The translations under genes and the position numbers were made by a program. Below the pieces are notes generated by a model. The model was not told the DNA's origin. It worked only from the letters and a program-made list of their open reading frames with translations, and made no database searches. From assembly GCA_050486105.1 (NCBI GenBank), contig JBJHCR010000157.1, forward strand, positions 1 through 14,648: 14,648 bases of DNA. Reading direction: 5' to 3'. The first letter of the stretch is position 1, and each line of letters opens with the position of its first letter. Origin of the DNA: JAEXNA01 sp050486105. Lineage in GTDB: Bacteria; Vulcanimicrobiota; Xenobia; Xenobiales; JADMJV01. Shown piece after piece: positions 7,177 to 14,265 of the stretch.

Positions 7177-7193
7177 TTGAGTTTACAACTCAA
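7177..7193. promoter_or_regulatory. Perfect 7+7 inverted repeat upstream of the repair fusion gene (candidate operator)
   Basis: TTGAGTT, then TAC, then AACTCAA: a perfect dyad with a 3-nt spacer, ending 3 nt before the ATG (7173) of the minus-strand alkyltransferase-glycosylase gene. It takes the place where a ribosome binding site would lie. It could be an operator for a dimeric repressor or a small hairpin that hides the start. It does not match the E. coli LexA box. Confidence 0.5.
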
Positions 7194-7412
7194 AGAGTGA
7201 GACTCCTGTTGCCGTGGTGAGCCGGAAATCAGAAGGTTCAACTCTGGCCGAGTTGCCAGCCGATCAAAGTCAAACACTCCAAGATTCACCTTTTAAGACG
7301 TGTTTAAGCTTCATCGCCTACGATGATCTTGTCATCGATTCCCTTCGACTGTCACTTGAAAAACATAGAGAACACTCAAAGTGTTCCCAAAAAATCAAAG
7401 GAACGAAAAATC

Positions 7413-7910
7413 ATGCTTATTTCAACTCACACAAACTCCGTTCAAAAATTTTCAGCCCCCACGACTTCACCTACTGAGGCCCAAACAACAGTTCCCTCGC
7501 AACCTCAAGAAAGTTTCGAGTTTTCCGGGGAGAAAAAGACGCCAACTCTGCTCAAGGCCGGAAAGTGGGCCCTAGCTGGGGGTGTTACGGCTGGTGTGGG
7601 CGCGATGGGATATTACGCCGGAACTCAACTCGGCGGCTTGGCTACCCTCTCCGGGGTGGCCAGCGGGGCCATCGTTGGTGGACTGACTCTCGGCGCCGTG
7701 GGGATCATGGCAGATCTCGCTGGTGGATTCATGAGTAACAACAACAATTCCGGAAAAGCTGCGATAGCCGGAGGAGTGATCGGGGGATTGGTTGGAGGTG
7801 CCGCCGGAGCTTTCAGCGCTAATCCTTGGGTCGGTGCCACCCTGGCGATCGCCGGTGGGCTTTCGGGTTTTGTTGGCACTGCAGCTGCGACCAACATTTT
7901 GGCAAACTAA
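7413..7910 (+). CDS. Glycine-zipper membrane protein
   Basis: A 165-aa protein. Residues 1-45 are polar and rich in Ser, Thr, Pro and Gln, with no signal peptide. Residues 51-165 are almost entirely Gly/Ala/hydrophobic with repeated small-xxx-small patterns: GGVTAGVGAMGYYAG (56-70), GVASGAIVGGLTLG (81-94) and GGVIGGLVGGAAGAF (120-134), then a final segment AIAGGLSGFVG (145-155). A polar Asn-rich break (SNNNNSGK, 108-115) separates two hairpins. This is the glycine-zipper architecture of membrane-inserting helical hairpins (surface antigen 2TM-like and pore-forming or colicin-like small proteins). Whether it is a structural envelope protein or a pore former is not known. The frame opens at 7323, but 7413 is preferred for its AAGGA sequence 11 nt upstream. 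The next gene, 80 nt on, also encodes a small membrane protein. Confidence 0.8.
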   Translation: MLISTHTNSVQKFSAPTTSPTEAQTTVPSQPQESFEFSGEKKTPTLLKAGKWALAGGVTAGVGAMGYYAGTQLGGLATLSGVASGAIVGGLTLGAVGIMADLAGGFMSNNNNSGKAAIAGGVIGGLVGGAAGAFSANPWVGATLAIAGGLSGFVGTAAATNILAN

Positions 7911-7990
7911 CGCTCCTATGGCCCTCTAGGTCATCGGAAGACCCGCCCGGAAAACGAAGGTGTGTTTCGCTCTATAGAGAAGATTTGCCC

Positions 7991-8311
7991 ATGTCGGTTT
8001 TTCGTATTGTAGGACTTGGGGTCTTCGTATTACTGCTCGGGTTGGGAGCATTGATGTTCTATGAGCATCAACAGAATACGGTGGAAGTCCAGGATTTTCA
8101 GACCGCAAAACGAGAGCGCTACTTTCAGACTATCGACCAGCAGCAGGCCGCCTGGCACGCGAACGCCCAGCGAGCCATGAATGATCCTGCGAACCAGGCG
8201 GCAGTACGAAAGATTCAGACTGATCAGGCCCAGCAAGCCGAGCAACTCAAACTCAATGCCGAAATCACCAGGGACCAACACCGACTGCTCTATCCTCAAA
8301 GTACTCCTTAA
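7991..8311 (+). CDS. Small membrane-anchored hypothetical protein with Gln/Ala-rich helical tail
   Basis: A 106-aa protein: one N-terminal membrane helix (residues 4-24, VFRIVGLGVFVLLLGLGALMF preceded by MS), then about 80 charged, Gln-rich residues with strong helix potential (e.g. QQQAAWHANAQRAM at 50-63, IQTDQAQQAEQLKLNAEI at 75-92). It is probably a bitopic protein exposing a helical, possibly coiled, domain. I do not recognise the family. The longer frame from 7826 overlaps the glycine-zipper gene in another phase and is not coding-like, so the start at 7991 is chosen (GAGAAG about 9 nt upstream). Confidence 0.7.
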   Translation: MSVFRIVGLGVFVLLLGLGALMFYEHQQNTVEVQDFQTAKRERYFQTIDQQQAAWHANAQRAMNDPANQAAVRKIQTDQAQQAEQLKLNAEITRDQHRLLYPQSTP

Positions 8312-8388
8312 AGACGAGCTGCATCAGCAGAGAACTCAATCGGCCTCCATGATTGGCTCCCTCTTGGTAGTGGTGAGACCTGCCTGAG

Positions 8389-9150
8389 ATGGATGAGAAT
8401 CTGATCGCCAAGCATCATCTCGAGGACTTTGGCTCATTGCTGAGGAGCCAAGCTCGACCTTGTCATAGAGGCTACGCGAGCAAGCATCCCAGCGATTCGT
8501 TTTGCGGCGGTCTTCCCTGGGTTGATGAGGGATTCGTTTGGCCGGACCGTCGGGGTCGTCCCCTCGATTTCGTGGCCCAGATCGCCTGTCGAGATGTTCC
8601 CCATTGGCCGAAGGACGAGGGCGCTCTGCTCTTTTTTTATGACAACGAGCACTGGGGGCTCGAGGCTGAGGACAAGGGCTTTATCAAGGTCCTCTGGCAA
8701 CTCGGCGAAAAGGAGTTCGAGAGTTCCCAACTGCCGACTCACGAATCCAAAAGGTTCTTTGGGTTGCTCAAGAATCGGAAGACACCCGTCATCTATCAGA
8801 AAGTTCCCTTGATCTTCGTGCCCTCGCTGAGCTATCCGAGCCACGAGCGACTGGCTTATGAGTTTCCTGACGAGTTCACCAATGACAACTATGCGGAACT
8901 CTTGGAGGACCTGTCTAGTCCACTTCAACTCGAGGGCTACCCTTTACCGATCCAAAACGATGACATGGAAGCCGATTGTGCCAAGATTGTAGGTGGGGTG
9001 CCTGAAGAGTCCTGGCGTCTATTGGTTCAGATGGAGGAAGTGGGCGACCAGGTTTGGGGCGATGCTGGATGTCTCTACTGGTTCATTCCTGAAGAGGACC
9101 TCGCGGCTTGGCGCTTCGATAGAGTTTGGATGAGCAGTCAGTGTCATTAG
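8389..9150 (+). CDS. YwqG/DUF1963-family protein
   Basis: A 253-aa cytosolic-type protein with no signal or membrane segment. DUF1963 landmarks appear in order: GGLPW (40-44), FVWPD (49-53), PLDFVAQI (58-65), a GALLFFYD strand (78-85), LEGYPLPIQ (181-189), LLVQME (211-216) and WGDAGCLYWFIPEEDL (223-238), then the closing FDRVW (243-247). The family (including B. subtilis YwqG) has no proven biochemical function and is often found near toxin or immunity genes; nothing of that kind is visible next to it here except the two small membrane proteins upstream. An in-frame stop at 8374-8376 makes 8389 the first ATG. No clear Shine-Dalgarno. The length fits the family. Confidence 0.87.
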   Translation: MDENLIAKHHLEDFGSLLRSQARPCHRGYASKHPSDSFCGGLPWVDEGFVWPDRRGRPLDFVAQIACRDVPHWPKDEGALLFFYDNEHWGLEAEDKGFIKVLWQLGEKEFESSQLPTHESKRFFGLLKNRKTPVIYQKVPLIFVPSLSYPSHERLAYEFPDEFTNDNYAELLEDLSSPLQLEGYPLPIQNDDMEADCAKIVGGVPEESWRLLVQMEEVGDQVWGDAGCLYWFIPEEDLAAWRFDRVWMSSQCH

Positions 9151-9287
9151 GACCTCGCATCCGGAATTGCCCTTGGTCGGGTTTTGGGACGAAGGAACCC
9201 TGGGGGCTCAACGGGTTCTGTTCTGGGTCAGGAAAAGGTGGCCGGTCGAAGGGAGGAGCTAAACCTTCAAGCGCATGCGTGACCGTC

Positions 9288-9953
9288 CTAATATTCCGTA
9301 GGTCGGGCTACAAAGATGTAGTGATACTGACGTTTTTGACCGTCGTGGTCCCGCACTCTTACGGTCTCGTTGCGAAATCCGTTCCGGCGTAACCGACGCT
9401 CGAAAGAGCGATTAGGGCCAGAAGACCAGATTGCCAGAACACCACCCGGGGCGAGAGAATCTCGAAGGGTCATGAGACCTTCAGGTTGATACAACTTGTA
9501 ATTCTCGGCGATAGTGAAAGCTTCGGCTCCGTTGTCCACATCCAAAAGGATCGCGTCCCACTGGGAACGCTGCTTGATCAACTCTGCCACGTCACCGATA
9601 TGCACGCGGGCCCGGGGATCTTGAAGAGGATGGTGGGCTAACTTGACGAGAGGGCCGCGATTCCAAGCGACCACCTCTGGGACCAATTCTGCGACCACGA
9701 CTTCGGCCTCCGGGCCCAAAACGTCTAGTGCAGCCCGAAGGGTGAATCCCATGCCCAGGCCTCCAATGAGTACGCGTTGAGAGCTACCGGGCTCCAGGGC
9801 GACTTCGGCTAAGCTCTCCTCGGAGGCGTGAAGGCGGCTCGACATCAGTTCGAACCCATCAGCGCGAAGAACGAACTCCCCTGACCGACGGACCAGGGTT
9901 ATCTCTCCCCCTCCCGGTAGGGGTGCTTTTCCCAGGGTGACCCAAGGCCTCAC
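9288..9953 (-). CDS. Spermidine-synthase-like (class I SAM fold) protein
   Basis: A 221-aa protein. The nucleotide-binding glycine loop VLIGGLGMGFTLR is at 61-73, the acidic ribose-binding residue is E89 (VVAEL), HIGDVAEL at 118-125 supplies the adenine-contact Asp, and ILLDVDNG is at 135-142. The N-terminus (PWVTLGKAPLPGGGEITL, then ELMSSRLHASEESLAE) matches a family of short proteins annotated as spermidine synthase-like. The aminopropyltransferase loop GGGDG is replaced by GGLGMG, so true polyamine synthesis is doubtful and a small-molecule methyltransferase role is equally possible. The GTG start at 9953 is favoured because RPWV is the usual family N-terminus. The gene follows the eroded minus-strand region. 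Confidence 0.85.
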   Translation of the reverse strand: MRPWVTLGKAPLPGGGEITLVRRSGEFVLRADGFELMSSRLHASEESLAEVALEPGSSQRVLIGGLGMGFTLRAALDVLGPEAEVVVAELVPEVVAWNRGPLVKLAHHPLQDPRARVHIGDVAELIKQRSQWDAILLDVDNGAEAFTIAENYKLYQPEGLMTLRDSLAPGGVLAIWSSGPNRSFERRLRRNGFRNETVRVRDHDGQKRQYHYIFVARPTEY

Positions 9954-11345
9954 GGTGTCAGCGGTCCCGTCACAGGCTTGGGAGTCCTTCGAACTCCAAA
10001 GAGATTATTCCAGCAAATTCGGAGAGAGAGAATCGAGGAGGTGGAGGTCCGTTTTGGGGTGAGGTGATTGTCGGCCGGATTGTTACCGTGGAAAGGCCTG
10101 CTCGGGCCATCGATGGAGGCTTGCTTCTGAGCCAAGCCCGCCTCTCTAGGATGCTCAAGTTCAAGCGCAGCGCCTTTTCTGGCGAACGACAACGCTTCGA
10201 CTTGGTGGGCCGGAAAAAGGAAGGAACCGGTGGTGTTTGACAGCCCAAGGACCCAACTCTCGTGGCCGCTCCGAGGAGCTTCTCGACTCTGATAGCAGTT
10301 AGGGTCGCGTGGAAGTTCGTTCTCCTGGGTGTCTATGTGAAATCCGATGTTCATGACAAACGCTTTCTTGTGAGGTCCAACAAGGTGCCTGTTATCGTCG
10401 TTGTTCCTATTTTATCTGCTGCTAGACCCTTCGTGAAGGGCGTCATCACAGAAGAGGGCCAAAGAATGTTTTGCTCCTGAAGCTCGCGGATTTGATGAAG
10501 AATTCCCGGAGAAAACTTGCCATTGTAGAGAGAATTGATTTCTCCTCCAGAGTCTGAGACTTCTACCAAGGCCGCAAAGAACTCTGGGAGGCTGCTGATT
10601 CAAACGGGGAGGTAACGCCTTCCCTTCGTCATGCGGGTCGCAAGAAGTTGAGGCGACCTTTTTTACGATATCGACGGTAAGAATCTGTCAGGCTTTGGAG
10701 GGCTCGCGTCCATCTGTACCTCTTATGGGCAAGTCTGGGTTAGAGGGAGCCTTGTCCCATGCTGATTCGGGCTGCGAGCCAACCGTGTATTCTGTCCCTC
10801 GCGTCCTCTTCTGTCTGATTCTCGGTATGCTCGCGGGATATGCGAAGGTGCGGGAAACTGCACGGCTGGGGAGGGCTCTGACATTACGAAAGTTCTTGGG
10901 CTGGAATGACCTTCTCGTCTAGAGCACTCTCAGCCGCTCTCTCAATCGGTTCACGGAGAGCCGCGCAAACAGTCTTCAGGGGATCTCCGCAGGCTTTTTG
11001 GACAGATTCCGCCAAGGCTGGAAGGAAGGATTACGAGGTCCTTCATCTTGCAAGCCGTCTGCGGCGAAACGAAGTCCAGCGTATACAATCTGGCCTTCCA
11101 GAGTTTTCTCGCCGGCGCTATGTCCGAGAGCGGAGTTTAAGGTTCGATCGGGCGAGAGTTGCGATAAGCCTGCGCCAGAAAATGGTCCTCGCCAAGCTGG
11201 ACTTGGGCCTGTCCGTTCAGGTGTCCAGTAATGTTGTACTGTTGTCCGGTGACTCGATCGGTGACTTGGGCGCGGACTGAACCTTCTTGTGAACGAACTC
11301 TCAAAGGGATGGAATCACGAAGCGAACCAGAGCAGCCTCCTAGAA
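9954..11345 (-). pseudogene. Eroded minus-strand gene(s), several frameshifts
   Basis: No intact convincing gene occupies 9954-11377. On the minus strand, protein-like stretches follow one another in changing frames: about 11345-11137 (includes VTGQQYNITGHLNGQAQVQL, then TAA at 11137); about 11150-10976 (includes EKTLEGQIVYAGLRFAADGL); about 11035-10884 (includes LPALAESVQKACGDP and LREPIERAAESALDEK); 10599-10351 (includes EFFAALVEVSDSGGEINSL and HQIRELQEQNILWP); about 10375-10125 (includes HKKAFVMNIGFHIDTQENEL and FPAHQVEALSFARKGAALEL); and about 10130-9970 (includes PPPPRFSLSEFAGIISLEF). The piece 10887-10600 is unclear. Order and strand are consistent with one protein of up to roughly 450 aa that has suffered at least four indels, or with two adjacent ones. 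I recognise no family. Plus-strand open frames here (for example 10906-11280) are antisense shadows. Confidence 0.45.
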
Positions 11346-11377
11346 ATAATTCTGATTTACTTGGCGACCTAACATCT

Positions 11378-11794
11378 ATGAGGCTTACCTTGTTGCTTGC
11401 TCTAATCGTTGCCGTGTCTTGGCCCAGTCATGCCCAAGAGCGACTAACCGGCGAATGGACCTTCCTGGTTGAGCGATGGACTGTGACGGAAGTGTCTGAA
11501 AGGAACTTCACCTTGACGGTGGTGCACGAAGACAGCAGATACACCTGGGCCATCACCCCACACCGGGCGTCGAGACTCAAGGGAATCATGGTTCGGGCTG
11601 CCGCTCCCTATGGACAACTGCGAAGTATGAATACCGAATATGCAGGCTGGGCCCTTTATGTCAGAGTCTTCACCACCGACAAAGACTCCTTGGTCAGGGT
11701 GGATTGGCTTCGTCCTGTGGGCGATGAGTACGCTTTGCAGCTGCAAGAATCCAGCCGAAAAGAATGGCAAGAGTTTCAAGCAAGGTTGCGTTGA
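11378..11794 (+). CDS. Small secreted hypothetical protein
   Basis: A 138-aa protein with a Sec signal peptide (MRLTLLLALIVAVSWPSHAQ, likely cut after HA or AQ near residue 19-20). The mature part looks like a single beta-rich domain: GEWTFLVERWTVTEV (25-39), RNFTLTVVHEDSRYTWAIT (42-60), a basic turn, GIMVRAAAPYG (69-79), GWALYVRVFTT (90-100), SLVRVDWLRPV (104-114), then a short C-terminal helix (124-138). This alternation suggests a lipocalin-like or small beta barrel, but that is inference and no family is recognised. The open frame extends upstream to 11231; the signal peptide fixes 11378 as the probable start, with no clear Shine-Dalgarno. It is flanked on both sides by eroded sequence of the opposite strand. 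Confidence 0.72.
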   Translation: MRLTLLLALIVAVSWPSHAQERLTGEWTFLVERWTVTEVSERNFTLTVVHEDSRYTWAITPHRASRLKGIMVRAAAPYGQLRSMNTEYAGWALYVRVFTTDKDSLVRVDWLRPVGDEYALQLQESSRKEWQEFQARLR

Positions 11795-11810
11795 GTGGAG
11801 CTACCAATTC

Positions 11811-12115
11811 CGAATACTCACCTTGGTCTGCACCGCGAGGGTCTCGGTGTAGGTCTCGGAGGAGGTGCGCAGCTGCTCGGCAATGATAGCCAATTGAACA
11901 AGGACCTGTATTGCCGGCAATCTCAAGATCGAACTTCAAAATGGTTCCTGAATGGGTCAGAAATCGACCCTGACCGCTCGAGCTTCCCAGGGTGCGGGTG
12001 CATCCTCAAAAAAAATATACGCGGTCAAGCCTTCTTGAGAGCGGCAAACGGAACGGCGTCTCCTCCCCCAGCTTTCCGGGCCCACTCAACGCACGGAGGT
12101 ATAGATAGATCATAG
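11811..12115 (-). pseudogene. Eroded gene remnant downstream of the oxidoreductase
   Basis: The 315 nt between the secreted protein and the oxidoreductase hold three protein-like minus-strand pieces in different frames. The first (about 12115-12025) contains CVEWARKAGGGDAVPFAALK and ends at TGA (12025-12027). The second (about 12020-11957) contains FFEDAPAPWEARAVRVDF. The third (about 11936-11811) contains LPAIQVLVQLAIIAEQLRTS followed by ETYTETLAVQ and a TAG stop. An eight-A run (12008-12015) sits at the junction of the first two; one base fewer would give a continuous VYFFEDAPAPW reading. Family not recognised. Confidence 0.4.
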
Positions 12116-13105
12116 GGATACAGGCATATTGCTATCCAGGGAGCGCTCGAGCGCTCGTATCAGGGTGAAGTTCGCGAAGGCCTCTTGGAAGGAGTTCATA
12201 GGTTCTGCGCCGCTGGCGATGGCCTTCAAGAAGTCGTCGAACTGAAGATGCAAATCGAGAACCTCTTGGTCTATGGGTAATTGGATTTCGTCTTCGGCGG
12301 TCTCATCCCCATCCCTATGATAGACTTGGTTGCCTAGAATGGTCCCTTGGTCATACCAGGCCTCGATACTGATTTCACGAGGCTGGAAGGCCACCGAAGA
12401 GATCAGCAGTTCCCCCAGGGCTCCGTTGGTAAATTGCAGCGAGGAGGAGAAGGTGTCGGCCCGGAAACTGCAGCCCAATTCAAAAGCTGTGGCCCTGGCA
12501 AAGACCGACGAAACATCTCCCCCGAACCAGCGGACCAAGTCGATGATGTGGATGCCATTGGCGTGGAGAAAAAAGTACAATTCCGGCGATCTTTGAGACC
12601 ACCAAGCTTTGTCTTTGCTCTTGGCCGAGGCCACTTTGTTCAGGAGATAGGTTCCTCGAAGCAGTCGAAGCTTTCCCAGGCCTTGGGAATCAGCAAATTC
12701 CTTGGGTTTGGAGTATTGGCTTCGGTAGCGACAGTTCATCCCCACTTGAAGGCAGTGGCCAGTCTTGACCTTCGCATCCCTCACGAGATTAAAACCACTC
12801 TCGTCTCGAGCTAGGGGCTTTTCGCAAAATACGTGCTTGCCAGCTTCTAGGGCCTGAGCAGTGAAGGGTGCGTGAGTGTCGTCGGGACTGCAGATGAAAA
12901 CGGCCTCGACTTCAGGGTCTGTCAGCACTTCGCGGAAATCCGTAGTCCGTCGAAGAAAACCAAATCGACTCTGAAACTCTTGGCCTACCACCGCGCTCCG
13001 GGGTGTGGTGCAGAGCAAAGCCAATTGTGCGCCGGGATGCTGACTCAAGACCTGAGCGTGTTTGAGTGCCATGGCACCGCAGCCGATGAGGGCAATTCTT
13101 AGCAT
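12110..13105 (-). CDS. Gfo/Idh/MocA-family NAD(P)-dependent oxidoreductase
   Basis: A 331-aa two-domain dehydrogenase, of normal length. The N-terminal Rossmann fold has the dinucleotide motif IALIGCGAMALKH (4-16), then the strand AVFICSPDDTHA (68-79) and the hallmark CEKPLA (94-99, with Lys96). The C-terminal GFO_IDH_MocA alpha/beta domain carries the catalytic-type HANGIHIIDLVRWFGG (181-196, His186, Asp189). The family oxidises or reduces sugars, inositols and sugar nucleotides; substrate is not predictable here because no sugar-pathway neighbours are present. The open frame continues upstream to a GTG at 13246, adding 47 residues before the Rossmann start; MLRIALIG at 13105 is preferred since family members begin right at the first strand. 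The Shine-Dalgarno is poor (AAGGG immediately before the ATG). Confidence 0.93.
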   Translation of the reverse strand: MLRIALIGCGAMALKHAQVLSQHPGAQLALLCTTPRSAVVGQEFQSRFGFLRRTTDFREVLTDPEVEAVFICSPDDTHAPFTAQALEAGKHVFCEKPLARDESGFNLVRDAKVKTGHCLQVGMNCRYRSQYSKPKEFADSQGLGKLRLLRGTYLLNKVASAKSKDKAWWSQRSPELYFFLHANGIHIIDLVRWFGGDVSSVFARATAFELGCSFRADTFSSSLQFTNGALGELLISSVAFQPREISIEAWYDQGTILGNQVYHRDGDETAEDEIQLPIDQEVLDLHLQFDDFLKAIASGAEPMNSFQEAFANFTLIRALERSLDSNMPVSL

Positions 13106-13706
13106 CCCTTGGGTTTTAACTCGACCAAAGCTTTTTCCTCGAACCTTCCTTACCCTTTCACCCGATGGGGTGACAGAGTACCAGTGCTCTGGACGAAACA
13201 GGGCTGCTTGGAAAAGCTTGAGGCAAGCGGTCCAAGCTCTCCGCACTCCAGTTGAGGATCGACCCGACCTTCGTCTCGGACTAGGCCGACCGGCTTAGTA
13301 GAGCTGGTAGGGATGCAGTCCTTATGAGGCGAGGTTCTCTTTCGAAGCACTTCGACGTGCTGAAGAGTTTTCGGATTCTGAGAGGCAGAAGAGACTTTGG
13401 AACTGCCGATAAAGTAGGTGGGACGGCCACGATTTCCTTCACCTTCAGTAGGCCGACTCACCTATCAGGTGCAGTTTGTGCCAGGCGTGCTTGAGCCCTA
13501 CCCTCCGAAAGCCTGTTGGTAAAATTTTGTATGGCTACGAGTATGGCGTTGAGCTGATAGACTGAGTCCTTTTTCAGTGGAAGGGTCGCCACACGCGACT
13601 TTCGGAGAGCAGGCCAAAGAACCTTATCCCTGGTTGTGGTGGTCTCGGATAGGAGGTCGGCCGAACACCTGCTCTCCTTGTTTGGAGTAAGCGCCAGTCC
13701 CGTCAA
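13106..13706 (-). pseudogene. Coding-like relic(s) upstream of the oxidoreductase
   Basis: No intact recognisable gene lies in 13106-13788. On the minus strand an 82-codon open frame (13706-13458; includes RVATLPLKKDSVYQLNAILV) runs into a second frame (13461 to about 13230; includes HVEVLRKRTSPHKD and GLVRDEGRVDPQLECGELG). That in turn gives way to a third frame continuous with the oxidoreductase N-terminus (about 13230-13106; includes ALFRPEHWYSVTPSGERV). The residue composition in these pieces is protein-like, while alternative frames are interrupted or low quality. This may be one eroded gene, a set of short real genes, or partly chance. I recognise no family. Confidence 0.33.
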
Positions 13707-13775
13707 CCCTCCCGCCTAGGGAACCTAGGTATCCGGGTGCCTAGGCGCCGAGGGCGGGTGGCCGGTGAGGGTTGA
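13703..13775. repeat. Long nested inverted repeat with three CCTAGG palindromes, downstream of the PNPOx-like gene
   Basis: A perfect 9-bp outer dyad, TCAACCCTC (13703-13711) and GAGGGTTGA (13767-13775), encloses CCCGCC/GGCGGG arms and three CCTAGG motifs (13715-13720, 13724-13729, 13740-13745). Two of these extend to perfect 8-bp palindromes, ACCTAGGT and GCCTAGGC. It begins 13 nt past the stop of the minus-strand PNPOx-like gene, so it may end that transcript, though no T-run follows. A REP-type or site-specific recombination element is the alternative. Confidence 0.55.
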
Positions 13776-13788
13776 ATGTCACTCGATC

Positions 13789-14265
13789 TTACAAAGCGTG
13801 ACACCAATCGGCCAAGTGCCTCGACATTTGGCCCACTCGCACAGGCTCGGCTCGAGAAAACATCAGAGTTCTTAGAGTCTTGGGATTAGACCACAAAAGC
13901 TTCCCTCCCGGCGTCTTCAAGAGCCACTTCATTTTGCGAAACCAGCCCTGCCTTTCCTCTTCTGTGGCCATTCTTTGAGGCCCCACTGAGCCTTCTAGCC
14001 TCAGCGCCGGGGGATAGGCAAATCGGCCGCTCAATAGGGAGCGTATCCAGAAGACCGGGTTTATGGTTACGGCCAAGAAGGTGATCGACGAACCCTCTGG
14101 CACGGGTCGAGCGAAAATCTCAAAGTAGGTGGCTGTGCCATCCTCTTTGATCCTCAACGAGCCGATGGGAAAGAGCCGAACCCCATCGCTCGTGGACACA
14201 GCTGCGGTGGCAAACAGAGTTCGCTGGTGCACAAACTCTCTCACTTTAGCCCAATTCACTTTCAT
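13789..14265 (-). CDS. Pyridoxamine 5'-phosphate oxidase-like (FMN split-barrel) protein
   Basis: A 158-aa protein. The N-terminal pattern (helix VNWAKVREFVHQ, strand TLFATAAVSTSDG at 16-28, RLFPIGSLRIKEDGTATYFE at 30-49, then SSITFLAVTIN at 59-69 and a later PALRLEGSVG strand at 86-95) is that of short PNPOx-like split barrels which bind FMN, haem or F420. Two helices (residues 102-120) and a C-terminal strand region follow. Redox substrate unknown. The start at 14265 is supported by AGGTGGG about 6-8 nt upstream. It overlaps the preceding TetR-type gene by 20 nt (14246-14265), so the two are probably co-transcribed and translationally coupled, and the regulator may control this gene. The downstream hairpin at 13703-13775 may end the transcript. 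Confidence 0.78.
   Translation of the reverse strand: MKVNWAKVREFVHQRTLFATAAVSTSDGVRLFPIGSLRIKEDGTATYFEIFARPVPEGSSITFLAVTINPVFWIRSLLSGRFAYPPALRLEGSVGPQRMATEEERQGWFRKMKWLLKTPGGKLLWSNPKTLRTLMFSRAEPVRVGQMSRHLADWCHAL

Noticed and set aside
9950..10569. Chain of 4-nt ATGA/GTGA overlaps linking the short minus-strand frames 10569-10351, 10354-9950 and the gene at 9953, like a tight operon.
   Set aside because: Any TGA stop preceded by A, G or T creates such an overlap by chance, and the later half of the middle frame reads poorly while another frame reads well, which fits frameshifts rather than an operon.
10906..11280. A 124-codon plus-strand open frame.
   Set aside because: It is in register opposite the protein-like minus-strand pieces, is rich in Arg/Ser, has no recognisable motif and no good ribosome site.
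2767..11715. A 15-base identity GGATTGGCTTCGTCC at 2767-2781 and 11701-11715.
   Set aside because: One such match is not very surprising across about 14.6 kb, it does not extend, and one copy is inside a coding sequence.
13320..13390. Small hairpin AGCAC-TTCGAC-GTGCT as a possible RNA element.
   Set aside because: Only a 5-bp stem with no T-run and no conserved RNA motif; expected by chance.
13703..13775. Integron attC site: AAC at the left arm and GTTGAAT (fits GTTRRRY) at the right arm, about 70 bp, palindromic.
   Set aside because: The left arm CGTCAAC does not fit RYYYAAC, the outer stem is a continuous perfect 9-mer without the usual spacer and bulge, and no integrase or cassette array is present.
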